Assembly (NCBI RefSeq): GCF_036323735.1
Contig: NW_026947410.1
Location: forward strand, 1-64,000
Direction of reading: 5' to 3'
Length of the DNA stretch: 64,000 nucleotides
DNA from: Rattus norvegicus
Lineage: Eukaryota > Chordata > Mammalia > Rodentia > Muridae
Part shown: positions 50,636 through 62,384 of the stretch, piece after piece
How the letters are laid out: each line of letters opens with the position of its first letter
How positions within the stretch are numbered: position 1 is the stretch's first letter
The notes under the pieces: model-generated
Told to the model about the DNA's origin: nothing
Database searches by the model: none
The model's input: only the letters and a program-made list of their open reading frames with translations
Made by a program: the position numbers and the translations under genes

Positions 50636-50732
50636 ACTGGGTGTGCTGGCACAGGCCTTTTATCTTAGCACTGGGTAAGAAGAGGAAGGCAGTAGAACTC
50701 TAAGTTCAAGGCCAGCTTGGTCTACAGAGAAA
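50636..50732 (+). mobile_element. B1 SINE (right-arm copy)
   Basis: Reads 'actgggtgtgctggcacagg', 'cttttatcttagcactgg' and 'aaggccagcttggtctacag', typical of a diverged B1. It is homologous to 12730-12824, hence inserted before the duplication. No TC tract adjoins it here. Confidence 0.9.
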
Positions 50733-51417
50733 CGGAAAGATAGGGTTCTAGTACTGCCAGGGATATAAAAGAAACACTGTCTCGAAAAAAGTTCAGTTAC
50801 AACTTCTGTAGTATACAAAGAAAAAAATCTCATTTTATTTTAGTAAGATGTTAATAATTTTATCTTGAGTCTAATGCAATATTTTAGCTTTAAAATAATG
50901 TGAAGGCACTTAAAATGTATGAAAAGATGTTTTCCATCACTATTCTCCTTAAACTACAAGCTGAAATTTTGTTAAATAAACCTATGTAAATAGAGTTTGA
51001 AAGTTTTTCTGTGATTAGCTAAAGGGATTTCACATTGTTAATTTAGAATGGTGGATTTCAGGTCAATCTTGAAAGGTAATGACTAAGGTATAGATGTATA
51101 CTAAGCATACAAAATCTAATCTAAAATGTTGCACAATAAAAAATGAGAACCTTTAATTGGTTTTCCTCTAAAGTATACAGCTTCTTTTTATTGAAGTCCA
51201 GATCTGATGATTTGAACAAATTTTGTGAGAAATACAACCTCCTCTGAGAAGATAAGAAACAGAAAGATAAGGAAAAAAGTCTGCTAAGGGACAACGGACT
51301 GGGAGAGAGTATTCTATGGAATATATAGGACAATAAATTTTACCCCTCTGGTATTGGTTAGCTGGGGACTTCATTATGCATATCTGTGTACCTAGAAAAA
51401 AAATTTTTTTCATCTTA
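50733..51417. other. AT-rich arm sequence, no gene
   Basis: Mirror of about 12010-12675. Frames at 51121-51413 have only weak relatives at 12021-12230 in the left arm and show no family motif. Confidence 0.6.
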
Positions 51418-51685
51418 AGAGACCCTGGTTTCTGACCTCTGAGGTAGCAATGAATATCGTAGTAAGAGCACCATTGGAAGGGGAAGCCCTGGGTCCTGCT
51501 AAGACTGAACCCCCCAGGGAACTAGATTTTTGGGGGGAGGGTGGCAATGGGGGGAGGATGGGGAGGGGAACACCCATAACAAAGGGGAGCGGGAGGGATT
51601 AGGGGGGTGTTTTCCCATAAAGCGGGAAAGGGAATGACACTTGAAATGTAAATAAGAAATACTCAAGTTAATAAAAAAAAAATTA
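51418..51685 (+). mobile_element. LINE-1 3' UTR insertion, right arm only
   Basis: About 270 bp of G-rich rodent L1 3' UTR ending 'gaaatgtaaataagaaatac' and an A-tail (51673-51682). The left arm lacks it at the mirror point (about 11980). Flanks show no target duplication: left-arm homology reads on from 'cttaag' to 'atggttgc' with a few extra bases, so a small target deletion is likely. Confidence 0.9.
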
Positions 51686-52135
51686 TGGTTGCTCTGAAAC
51701 CTCTGTCCTTTGTATTAAGGTCTTAGCATGTTTACATGATAGTTTTGAAATATTAGTGTTATTATCAAAAGCCGTACTTTGTACATACTTTTTAAGCCAC
51801 AAAATAGTTTCATGTCTGCTTGGGTTTATGAAGAAAGTTACAATGATAATATGATTATATATTTCTCATATATACATACTCTTCATGTACCATGTGTGTG
51901 AAGAAACCTTTGCAGATAGGAATGCATAGTAACCATCTGGCTAGAGTTTCAGGATTTTATTGTATCTTGTTTGACATGTGAATTTCTATTAAAATGCTAA
52001 CTCCTTCTAAGTCTCTTAATTTAACTGGAGAGGTATTCAATAACACCTAAACTGCTGTTCATTCATATAACAGGTCTTTGGTTGTGTTACTGAATTTTAT
52101 TCCAGTAACTTCTTCATGAGCTTTATTTTGAAAGT

Positions 52136-52189
<54 letters not shown>

Positions 52190-52489
52190 TATAATAAAAA
52201 GATTAATTTTTAGTGGAAATATCACTTAGTGATTGTCAATTTTACAAACATTCTCTAAATTATTAAATATTTTCCATTATTAATTAGTATACAGTATTAT
52301 GAATACAATAACATTTATGAAAATACACATCTCTAATTACTATAAACACAAATATGTTATTATTTTATCTTTGAAAAAATTTTTCTTGGTTTGTAAGTAA
52401 TAAATCTTGACTTCTGTATCTGAGCTTTCTCATCATTATTCCTAAGGAAATCTATTGCTTTTTTATTGAGAATAGTAAGGAATGTTCAT
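51686..52489. other. AT-rich arm sequence with (TA)n
   Basis: Mirror of about 11191-11975. Contains a (TA)n run at 52139-52194 that is much longer than the left counterpart (11493-11522). No gene. Confidence 0.65.
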
Positions 52490-52925
52490 TGATAGGTAGA
52501 AAGGAAAGACTAACACAATATACACAATGGTATTTCATTCACCCCTTGGAAAATGAAACTATGATGTTTTCAGGAAAATAGATGAAACTAGAAAATATTC
52601 CGAGTAAGGTAACAAAGACTCAGAAAGGGAAATACGATGTGTTCTTTCTCATGTAGATAATAGAATCTCATTTTCATATACTTGTATTTATGTGAAGCTG
52701 TGAGTGGCTTGAGTTCATTAAACTGGAATGTGTCTCATGAATTAGAAAGTAGTGTTTTAAACAGTATAGGTTGGCAGTTATTGAACATTTGGGTTTTGAA
52801 TGTAGAAGTAAGAATAACACAGACAGAATAGTGCAAGTTTTAGGGACATAGTGGTGGTGGGGAAAAAGTACTGAGGAAAGAAGGATGAAGTTGAATGTTT
52901 ACAAACATGACATAAGGCAACCAGT
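52490..52925 (+). mobile_element. Very old LINE-1 3' end (tentative)
   Basis: Carries ORF2-tail-like 'gatgaaactagaaaatattcc' words and 3' UTR-like 'agtggcttgagttcattaaa' followed by 'gggacatagtggtggtgggg'. Mirror of 10790-11190. Family not assigned. Confidence 0.5.
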
Positions 52926-53367
52926 TACTTTATAGGTTAGGTTAAAATAAATATTAAAATTTAAAATTAATACCTTAATATTTAATGTAATATACATCAT
53001 GTTTGAGGAAAAATGCCAGAAAGTGATATGAAAATGAAAACAATATATTTAACTTATTTAATCTTAGTCATACTATCCATAATTATTTGGTAGAAACATC
53101 ACTTGCCTGCCAAATTTTGGTATCATTTAAAAAATCACCTGTAAGATAATAATTACTTATGGTAGTAGAGTATTATTATAAGAGTATCAACAGGTAAAAT
53201 TTGTGATTTGATCTATGTTTTAAGTTGCCTTTTGCTTAATTTTTGCCCTTCCTGACATTCACTCATACTGAACTATAAATTTCAATGTCGAATACTACTA
53301 TAAAAATATAATTCTTCAGGGTTGTTGAAATTGCTCAATTACAAGTTAATATTATCCATAAACTATA

Positions 53368-54262
53368 GGATACGCTCCACAAAGCTCATAGATCCAAAGA
53401 AGATAAACAAGAAGAAAGGCCCAAGTGCAGATGCTTGACTCTCACTTAGAATGGGGAATAAAATAGTCTTGGAGGCAGAATGAGGGAAGGAAATGGATGG
53501 GAGAAGGAAGGGAGTGGAGATTAGATTACGTGTGGGAAGGGACAGAAGATATGGCGATATAGGCAAGAGAAGTAATGGAAATCTTGAACTTATGGAGATG
53601 AGGAGTTAGGGGAAATCTCCAGGAAGAGAAAGAGACCTAGGATAAGGAACGTACCAATGAATCAATGGGGTGACCTAAGATGTCACTTACATTGGTGATA
53701 TGGAACATGAATAGGCCAACTCCTTTAGTCAGGAAGGACCACCATGGAGGGATAAAGAAACAAGTACACTCACAAAACTTTCTACAGACATTTTGTCAAG
53801 TCTAAAAGAAAATCAGGGACTGAGTGAATTGCCAGTGCAAATAGGGACCCATCCCATGGGAAAGCACCAGGCAGACAACAGTGTCAATGAACCTAGACCA
53901 CTGAGAGCTCTTAGAGACTGAGACCCCAACCGAAAATCATTCACAGTCTGGACCTAAGCCCTAGTGCATATGGAGCTGACATGTAGATCAATCTTCATGT
54001 GGGTTCCACAAAAACTTGAATGGGGGATGTCCTGTTGTAGTCAAGTTGTAGCCTGACTGAGGAATCTGTTCCCAAACAAAGTTAGCTTATCTGACTGCAG
54101 TTGGAGAGGATGTGCCTAATCCTGAAGAGACTTGATATTTCAGAGTTTGAGCAACCTAGGCATGTCATCATCTTAGGAGAGAAGATGATTGTTTCAGAGA
54201 CTCTGGGAGGAAGGAGCAATAGAGAGGGCAAAGTTAGGCATGTAAATTAAGAAACATAATTA
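53368..54262 (+). mobile_element. Old LINE-1 3' UTR (Lx-like), complete 3' end
   Basis: Begins with L1-type 'gatacgctccacaaagctca', passes 'gggacccatcccatgggaaa' and 'gagaggatgtgcctaatcct', and ends near 'ggcatgtaaattaagaaaca'. Bases up to 53818 belong to the right arm. The remainder has no left-arm partner, so the left copy was truncated here. Confidence 0.8.
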
Positions 54263-54624
54263 CTAAATTTGCTATTTATTTTACAGTAATCTCCTAGATT
54301 ACAGTCTCACACTAAATTATTACTGTGCTCTTAAATCCAATCTCTACTGGTGGACTTCTATTTGGATAGTTCATAAATAAGTGGTTGGGAATGCAATTTT
54401 CTTCAGAAAGCAGGCATAGATGTATCATACACTAGGACAGCAGGCAATTGAAATATGATTGAGTGTTGAGGATTGATCTATATTAGGGAACATAAAAGTA
54501 AATTCCCGTTTAATAACATGCTTTTTGTGATGAACAAATACAGGAACAGAGGATTCCATATATTTAACATATAACATAGTTTTGGTCATACATTTTCCTC
54601 TCCTTCAATTTCCCATAGATATTC

Positions 54625-54694
<70 letters not shown>

Positions 54695-54739
54695 CAGCAC
54701 TTGAAACTACTTAGCAGAAGAATCAGTGCAATGATGGTG
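54263..54739. other. AT-rich sequence with long (TA)n
   Basis: Single-copy-looking AT-rich DNA. A (TA)n run of about 32 units lies at 54627-54691. Nothing else is recognised. Confidence 0.75.
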
Positions 54740-55980
54740 CAATTTACCTCATGATAAAAGAATGTTTTTTTCCAAATCTTTATCTGACATAGCGATCATA
54801 TCCATAACATAAGACCCAATATATCTTATTCTCCAGAAATATGTTACATATTTGAATAAATAGTTAAAATAATTTCACAATAATTATCAAAAAGTACATG
54901 AAAAATACTAAACACACAAATCATTGGTGAAGTTTAAACACAAATGACAATACTTATACTGTGTTGCTGGAAAAAAGAAACTTAGTATACAGTTTCTTGG
55001 ACTAAATTTTAATATAGCTATTATAGAAATCAATATAAAAATTAAAACCTGAAATCACTTGTGATTCAATAGTACCACTGATGAAATATGTACCTGAAGG
55101 AATCTATGTGTATATTCCTGTGATACCTTCAGTAAATGAATTATCTTCTAAGTTTTCACAATATCCATGTTACAAAATGGGATGAATAACATATACTGAC
55201 ACTAGATCTTTACTTAAGCATGAAAAGAGCAAAATTTCAACATTGGCATGTATATTGATAAAGCTATATATCATTGTCCCGATTGAAAAAACAGAATTAT
55301 GAAGACAAACATCTAAATCTTATGAAAATAGGAGACTACTATTTGTTTGATTTAAACCTCTTCTATAGAAGGAAAGTCAGATGTCATAGTATAAACACGG
55401 TCAAATTTTCCCATTGCTCCGATGGCCAGAGAGAAGATCCTACTATTCCTGTTTTGCTAAATAGCCATGTTGTCAAACTGCCTTCCAATTCTTACTGTTT
55501 CTGTCCATAGATTACAGCTTACATGAGCTGTGGTCAGACAAATGTATAGGTGTACTGTGCAGCAATTACTGCAGATACGGGTACAAGTGCTAAGACCGTT
55601 AGAAGAAGAATGCTGAGCATAAGGCTGGGGAAACATTGAAGAAAAAGAGATGGAAGAACGGGAGGAGAGAGAGAAAGCAATCTGGACATGACACAGTAAT
55701 TGGACCTATGGCCTCAGTGCATCTACACTTGTATGCACAAGTCCTGCACATGATTAAGACAACAAGATTAGGGAACATGTCAGTAGGCAGTACTCAGTGA
55801 ACCAATGGATTAGAAAGAAAAGATTAATGGAAAATATAAAGAACATGAAACTGGAAAGAGAATGTATTTGGAAAGAGTAGAACCAAGCTAAGGATAGGTG
55901 TGATCAAGGTACATTTTATATATGTATGAAGAATAAATAAAATAAAATAAAAATTCTAAAATAAAAAAATTCTGAAAATC
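54740..55980 (+). mobile_element. Ancient LINE-1 ORF2 tail plus 3' UTR
   Basis: Weak but ordered L1 words. 'gctattatagaaatcaatat' and 'attcaatagtaccactgatg' are like the ORF2 region before the C-terminus. 'tttcacaatatccatgttac' follows, then a 3' UTR-like end 'gatcaaggtacattttatat' and an A-rich tail (55935-55975). Highly diverged; the 78-codon frame at 55274-55510 lies within it and has no known motif. Confidence 0.5.
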
Positions 55981-57196
55981 TATTAAGATTTTTTGTATCC
56001 TCTGCAAGTCACTTTTTACCCCTAAAAATAGAATAGAGTATCCTAACTTTTGCTTAGTTGTAGGAAAGTCAATGAAAAAGGTAGTTACACTAGTTCAGTG
56101 CATGGTGTCTTCATTATGGAAATATCCAACTGAGGGTCATTAATCTGTACAGTTCAATTTTATCACCTGTACAAATAAAATAAAATTAAACACTGTTTAA
56201 TGATCCACCAAAACCAAACTGCACACTAGAGAGGTAAATACAGCTTGAAAAATGTCCTCTTCTTAACCTCAACCATTTTAATCTTTGAAACTCTGAATAC
56301 ATGTGAATAAAAAAGGTCTAACCTGATACACAACATGTAGGATGGCGTCTTTGTGACTTATATGGCAAGACATTCAGGGTTGTAAATTGCCTTCATTATG
56401 TCATTCATTTTAAATATCCTAGGACACCAAGATCTAAAATCCATGGGCTTTGGTCCTGACAGCCATGGATTGCACTCTGTCCATGATAACTTTATGTATA
56501 TTAGTTAAACACTGAAAGTCAGTTTGCTGCCTTACAAAATTGAACTGATTCATTGCTATGGTTATGATAATGATTACTTGTAGAATAATTATAAATTCCT
56601 CATGACAAAACTTGCTTTCTCTTCTGGTGGTTTGTCGACTATTGATGAGCTTAAACCTCTTCCTTCTCAACATAGAACTTACTATAGATTATTTTTCACT
56701 GTCGATCTTATATACACTAAAGATAGGAAAAACACTGAAAATAGGATAGACTTTGTTTTCTGTCCCAAAAGTTCTTTTTTGACTTCTTCTTCATCATCTT
56801 CATCACCACCACCACCACCACCACCATCATCATCTAATTTACATGAAACTGATTTTGAAATTTTGTTATGCCAACAATGAAATGAGTATTCTGCTTGAAG
56901 CAGAGATATTGATGAAGACTAACTCCTGTGCAGTCATTTTAGTGTTATAAAGACATTGCCAAAATTGCTTCAGATGATTGAGTGAAATGTTAGCGCTCTT
57001 TACAACAGGTTTTGAGAGTCCCTTACTGAAAGAATGGTCTTTTACAGCAAGACCTTCATTAACAGACTTTGATTTATCCCACGTACCAACGAAGTGAAAT
57101 TGTCCCAGAAATAAAATAATGCCTCTCCAGAAACAGCTTTTATCCAATGATACACATCTACTTCTATTTCTTAATTGCCATGTTGACATGGGCTTA
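55981..57196. other. Non-coding, short (CAC)n
   Basis: No element recognised apart from a (TCA)/(CAC) microsatellite at about 56783-56836. Frames over it are Ser/Pro-rich artefacts. Confidence 0.65.
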
Positions 57197-57210
57197 GGAT
57201 ACAATATATT

Positions 57211-57365
57211 GGGTTGGGGATTTAGCTCAGTGGTAGAGTGCTTGCCTAGCAAGCACAAGGCTCTGGGTTCGGTTCCCAACTCCCCCCCCCCAAAAAAAAC
57301 AAAACAAAACAAAAAAAAAAAAAAACAGAAACACGTCTATCTGCAGCATGGTCTTTATACTGAAA
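57211..57365 (+). mobile_element. ID SINE with extra 3' sequence
   Basis: An intact-looking ID ('ggttggggatttagctcagt', 'gcctagcaagcacaaggctc', 'gggttcggttcccaactc') with C-run and A-rich tail to 57325. About 40 bp of non-ID sequence follows, up to 57365. A perfect 14-bp duplication 'ggatacaatatatt' lies at 57197-57210 and again at 57366-57379. The inserted unit is therefore about 155 bp and includes the 3' extension. Confidence 0.93.
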
Positions 57366-57784
57366 GGATACAATATATTCTGATTTATTAATGGTATTTT
57401 AGTATTATTTGGTTAATTGTTAAGATTTCAAAGGAACATACCTATTCCATGATTATATCCCATACAACTTTTAATTTGATCTTGAAGTGTTTCATGAAAA
57501 CTGAAGTATCAAAAATGTATATCTTCCCATTGAAAATTTGTAACATGCATCATGTGAAATACCCAGTGTACCTCAATGATTGATGTCTCTGAAAGCATTT
57601 AAAGACTCTCCTACTGCATTACTTTAAGCGTGCAGAAACTTAACCCACATAGTTGCAGTTCCAGATTGGCTGTAAACAAATCACTTTCTGAGAGTTGGAA
57701 AGTGATTAAAACTTTTGATATGAAACTAGTTAGGACTTTGAGAAAAGGGAAAGGACAGGCCATAGAAAGTATGTTTTTAAAATT

Positions 57785-58150
57785 CTTTTCTTTAAATTAG
57801 ACTTTTTTATGCAATATATTTTATTACAGTTCCTCTTCCCTCTTTCTCCCCTTCTTCTATACCTCTCCTGTCACCTGTATCTACATTCTTTCTGACTCTC
57901 AGTAGAAAACTAAAAATCATCCAAGGGTCAAAATTAAAGTAAATGTTAATGAACTGGAGTAGAACAAAACAAGCAGATAGCAAAGAGCCAATAAAAGGCA
58001 AAAGAATCAGGTACAGACACAGGGACCCAGCCTTCCATTAACATACTAGAGAACTCTTAGGAAACATAAAACCAGGAAACAATGTATACAAAATCATACA
58101 GAGTAACCATTAATAGATGATTAAACAAATTAAAAAAGGAAAAGAAATTG
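57785..58150 (-). mobile_element. Possible old LINE-1 3' end
   Basis: The reverse complement ends with 'taataaaatatattgcataa' and an A-rich stretch, preceded by a purine-rich segment like old rodent L1 3' UTRs. No coding part is visible. Low confidence. Confidence 0.35.
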
Positions 58151-59399
58151 TGAAGAAAATGTCCTAACGGATTATGAGACGATTCTCCAAAGATAATTTT
58201 GAGTACCCTTAGTGCTTTTTATGCAGTCTACCCTTAAAATTGAATTGTGTACCCAGTGAGAGTCCCTTGGAGAAAAGTAAGTTTTTATTTTCAAATGAAT
58301 ACCCATTGGAGATAACTTCCAGTTTAGAGATAAGGTGATGTTCAGGGCTTGGCTTCTTTCATGGGCTAATTAATAGGTAACGAGATCTGAGAGGTGTTGT
58401 CTTCTGAGCATTCAGTTTTGAGACTCAGGAAGTCGCAATAGTTACATCTATCTGAACAGGCCCTAAATTATATTGACCCTGCATATTCACAGTAACTAAG
58501 GACAGTGCTGGACAATAAAAGATGATGTAGCCACTGGTGTCTTACTAGTGTTTAAATGTTTAGCATCATGCCCTTGTTCACCAAAAAGGCTCAGGTTATA
58601 CCCAGGGGGTCATGAAGCAAAATATAAAGATATCCACGCGATATCAGGGTTTAGTCCAAAGAGGTTATGTTGGTTGGGGAGGATGAGGTTTAGAGTGTAG
58701 AGGGCTTCCATACATGTGTTATGCATGTATGGAATTATCAAAGAATAAATTGCTTTCTTGAAACTTCTAAATGTAACCACCAAGAATATTTGGGAGATAT
58801 TCTTTCAATTCTGCTCTATTTCTTTTAAAAATTGGGTCTCATTGTGTAGCTCAAATTACCGCAGAACTGCTAGTTTTCATCCTCCTTCATCCCCTACACT
58901 TGTAGCAGGTTTACTCAACATTGCCAAAATTATAGAATATGTGTAAATCTTCTGTTGTTGAAGTTTGATTACATAATGCATTATTCTGTCATTTGTTTTT
59001 CAGTTAACAATATATCTTTAATACATGTGCATGCGGAATTTCATCATGGAATATATTGCATTTCATAAATGGTAGTATACTCATTTCTTTAAATAATAAT
59101 CTAGTTGTGCCGTTCAGTTTATTTTCATTTTCATTAAATAAAGTTTGCTACAGAAAATCAGCATGGACACTGACTCAGGCACTGTACTCAATAGTGATTA
59201 TTAACATTATATTTTGTGTAAATTACAAAACACATTGTTGGAATGATGTCAAGGCTGTTAAGTAATGTAATACTTGTATAAATACTGCCAAATTTCCATC
59301 TCAGAAGACTCTAATAATATATATTGCTAACAATTTTATATGATAACTCATACTATACCATTCAAAATTAAATGGTAGACATATTTTAAAAAGGTATCA
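58151..59399. other. No feature recognised
   Basis: AT-rich sequence without significant frames, SINEs or tandem repeats. A short inverted repeat 'catacatg'/'catgtatg' lies around 58710-58732. Confidence 0.6.
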
Positions 59400-59757
59400 G
59401 TCTCTGACTTCTGTCAGTTCTTTAATTAGGGGAAGGATTGAAGAAGTTGAAGAGGAGGCCAACCTCTATAGGAAGACAAGCAGTCACAACTACTCTGGAA
59501 TGCTAAGATCTCCCAGACTCTGAGCCACCAATCAGGCAGGACAAAAAAGGTGATCTGAGGCCCTGACACATGTATAGCAGAGGACTGCCTGGTCTGGCCT
59601 AATCCTTGAGAGACTTGAGGCCCCAGGGTTTATGGTGCCTGGCAAGGTATGGGGAGCATCCTCTTTGAGTCAGGGAGGAAGACGTGGAATGGGATGAGGA
59701 ACTGTGGGAGGGAAAAGGCACAATGGCAGGAATGTAAATAAATAAATTAATTTTTAA
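59400..59757 (+). mobile_element. Old LINE-1 3' UTR (Lx-like)
   Basis: Recognised by 'ggattgaagaagttgaagag', 'cctctataggaagacaagca' and 'gtatagcagaggactgcct', ending 'aggaatgtaaataaataaat'. 5'-truncated, about 355 bp. Confidence 0.8.
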
Positions 59758-60744
59758 AATAGTTTCACTCATAAATTCAAATGCTAGTTTCTTTTTAACA
59801 TATACATTGCAATTCAATCGTGAAATTTAGTGTTTTTGCTTAGTGAACGGTGTAAGCATTAATCCTTAATTTACTCTTCATACTATTTGCAATTTTCTCT
59901 ATTCTTATTACTTTACATCAATTGTGTTTGGATATGTAGTATGCTTAGTATTCATAATATGTGCAGAAAATACATTCATGATTTTTTATTTTAATGATCT
60001 GTTATGTGTGAACGTCTATGTATAGATTTGTGCACATGAACACAGGCACTTGGGGAGACCAGGAGATGTCAGATCCCCTGTAGCTGCTTTTACAGCTGGT
60101 TACAAGTGGCTTCATAGGTCTTGGAAACTGAACGTGTTTGCTCTAAATAGTAGTAAGTGCTCTTAACTATTAAGCTAATACTACAATACTTATTTCATAA
60201 TAAAATCAACCTATCATTTTCTCATGGATTTCAAGGTATCTTTGAATTTGAGACATCTTGCCACCTTCTAGGTGCTGAGACTATATTCAGGCATTATTTT
60301 TTCCAATTTTCTTTCCTTTATCATAGTAAGATGCATTGGATTAAATATGATAATATTATGCAGTAATTCTTTCAAATTATTACTTATAGAACCTAGGGTA
60401 AATATCTGTTTCTTTCGTCTGCAATTAACTATATTAATTTTACAGTTTCCAGGTCTCTCTTTCTTTACACAATCCATCTCATGTGTTTTTGCTTTCATAT
60501 AGAATGAAGTAAAAGCTTTTTAGTTTTTCTTTGAGTAATTAATGTACTAAGAAAATGTGTTGAATTTCCTATTTAAGGCCAATACAATACATTATTTCTT
60601 TAAAATGTTCTTAGACTTTTTTTCCTTTCTTATTATAGTTCTGATTAGTCTCATTATTAATATTCTGTGTAACCTTTTATGTGTGCATGTGTTGTAGTGG
60701 ATATTGAAGTATTCAAACATATAAGTGTAGGTATCAAATTTAGG
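59758..60744. other. No feature recognised
   Basis: AT-rich DNA. Overlapping 76-codon frames on both strands at 60268-60502 have no motif and no repeat elsewhere in the window. Confidence 0.6.
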
Positions 60745-60756
60745 TTCTTAGTTTTT

Positions 60757-60869
60757 CTTTTTTTTTCTTTTTTTGCTTTTCTTTTTCCTTATTTCGGAGG
60801 TGGGTATCCAACCCAGGGCCTTGCGTTTGCTAGGCAAGCGCTCTACCACTGAGCTAAATCCTCAACCCT
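60757..60869 (-). mobile_element. ID SINE, minus strand
   Basis: The reverse complement reads 'gggttgaggatttagctcag', 'gcttgcctagcaaacgcaag' and 'ccctgggttggatacccacc', with an A/G-rich tail (T/C-rich on plus, 60757-60794). Target site duplication 'ttcttagttttt' (60745-60756) and 'ttcttggttttt' (60870-60881), one mismatch. Confidence 0.95.
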
Positions 60870-60881
60870 TTCTTGGTTTTT

Positions 60882-62126
60882 CAAGGCATGAAATTTTATC
60901 TGCTTGGACACCTCACTAGAACACACTATAAAAATTTAAGATGACATATAGCTCCAGGCTGCTTTTATGTAGACAATATTTTCATCATTTTCTTTTCACA
61001 AATAATTTGGTTATTCTAATATATTTTATTTTGCATGTATACGTGATAACCCAAGTATTTTAATATTTAATTAATAATTTTATCATAACTATTGTGTACA
61101 TTAGACATAGTTAATATGAAATAACCTTAGATACAATTGAATAAATTAAATTAGTTACCTAAAGCATGAAGCTTGGTACATAATTTTGTTCATTATTCCT
61201 ATGCATTTGCATAAAGCAGAGAATATTTCATTGCTACAATCCTGATGCCAATTTTACACACTATGACAGCTACCAACTACATTTGACATTTATTCACTTA
61301 ACAGGAGTTAGGATTATATTATTAAATTATATTTCCCCAAAATCAAATAAATAGATTTATTTTGCCTCAATTAATTAAACACGCTATAGCAGGAAAAAGT
61401 TTAATTTCCTTTTGTTTGGTTAAGACGAAATTTAACTTTTACACTCTCCAGCCCATCAGAAAGTCACTATTCTTATAGAGAAAGATGTACCACACACAGG
61501 TCGAATTTCTAGTACAACATGTAATTACAATCATCATTCTTTTCAGTTCCAAGTGACTGTTCACATCATGCCTGTAAAAAAGAATGATCAACATGGCAGC
61601 ATAACCAAAGTGCAGTGCAAAGTGCAGTGGTATAAATAGCTTGGTGATAGCCAACAGCTCTCTAATTTTGCTTAAGTCCTGTTCAATGAATATGGATGGT
61701 CCTGGTAATTTAGCCACGTATATAAGTCTATTGAAGCTGTGGTTATGGGGAAGAATATACAGCCCCTTACCACTTACACCAGTATCATACCTAACAACAA
61801 TCATAGCCATGTGTCCTTATATACAGTATTAATTACAGTCTCTGAAACAAAGATCACAGTTAAAATCTCAGCCATTCAAAATGCAGGATAGAAATTTCAA
61901 GCCCAGTCTCAATGGCTCTATCTACAAAATGTCACTTGATTCAAGGTTGAGGAACATTACAGAAGAGGGGGCAAGAAGATTGTAAGAGACTAAAGTTTAC
62001 TATGAGATGGTGTCTCAAAGTAACACCAGAAATTACACTTATAGCATCTCACTAACATGACTGCCTAAACAACAGCTGAGGAAGAGAGGGAATGGGGAAG
62101 AATGGAAGTTTAGTTTTCTTTCTGTT
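60882..62126. other. No gene recognised
   Basis: AT-rich sequence. A 123-codon minus-strand frame (61439-61810) is the longest here. It has no signal peptide, domain or homologous copy in the window, so I treat it as chance. Confidence 0.55.
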
Positions 62127-62305
62127 TCAATTCCTCCTCCTCCTCCCCCTCCCCCTCCTCCTCCTCCCCCTCCTCCTCCTCCTCCCCCTCCTCCACCTCC
62201 TCCTCCCCCTCCTCCTCCTTCTTCTTCCTCTTCCTTCTCCTCCACCTCCTCCTCCACTTCATCCTCCTTCTTCTTCCTCTTCCTCCTCCTCCTCCTCCAC
62301 CTCTC
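62127..62305 (+). repeat. Compound (CCT)n/(CTT)n pyrimidine tract
   Basis: About 180 bp of almost pure pyrimidine on the plus strand, mostly CCT triplets with CCC and CTT variants. Predicted poly-Gly/poly-Leu frames are artefacts. Confidence 0.97.
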
Positions 62306-62348
62306 TCTCTCTTTTTCTCTCTCTCTATCTATCTATATATATATATAC

Positions 62349-62381
<33 letters not shown>

Positions 62382-62384
62382 TAT
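62306..62384 (+). repeat. (TC)n and (TA)n microsatellite
   Basis: A TC run passes into TATC and then TA/GTA repeats, ending directly at the 3' end of the minus-strand L1. Confidence 0.95.

Larger units (their letters stand above)
40694..53818 (-). repeat. Right arm of large inverted duplication
   Basis: Reverse complement of 9879-22748. The translated L1 RT piece at 46397-46615 (minus) aligns without gaps to 16923-17141 (plus), with 12 of 72 residues different. This shows the arms are clearly diverged and not kept alike by recent gene conversion in that part. Arm-specific differences are listed in other entries. Confidence 0.93.

Noticed and set aside
61439..61810. 123-codon minus-strand frame
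   Set aside because: No domain, no paralogue in the window, no promoter or splice context; consistent with a chance frame in AT-rich DNA.
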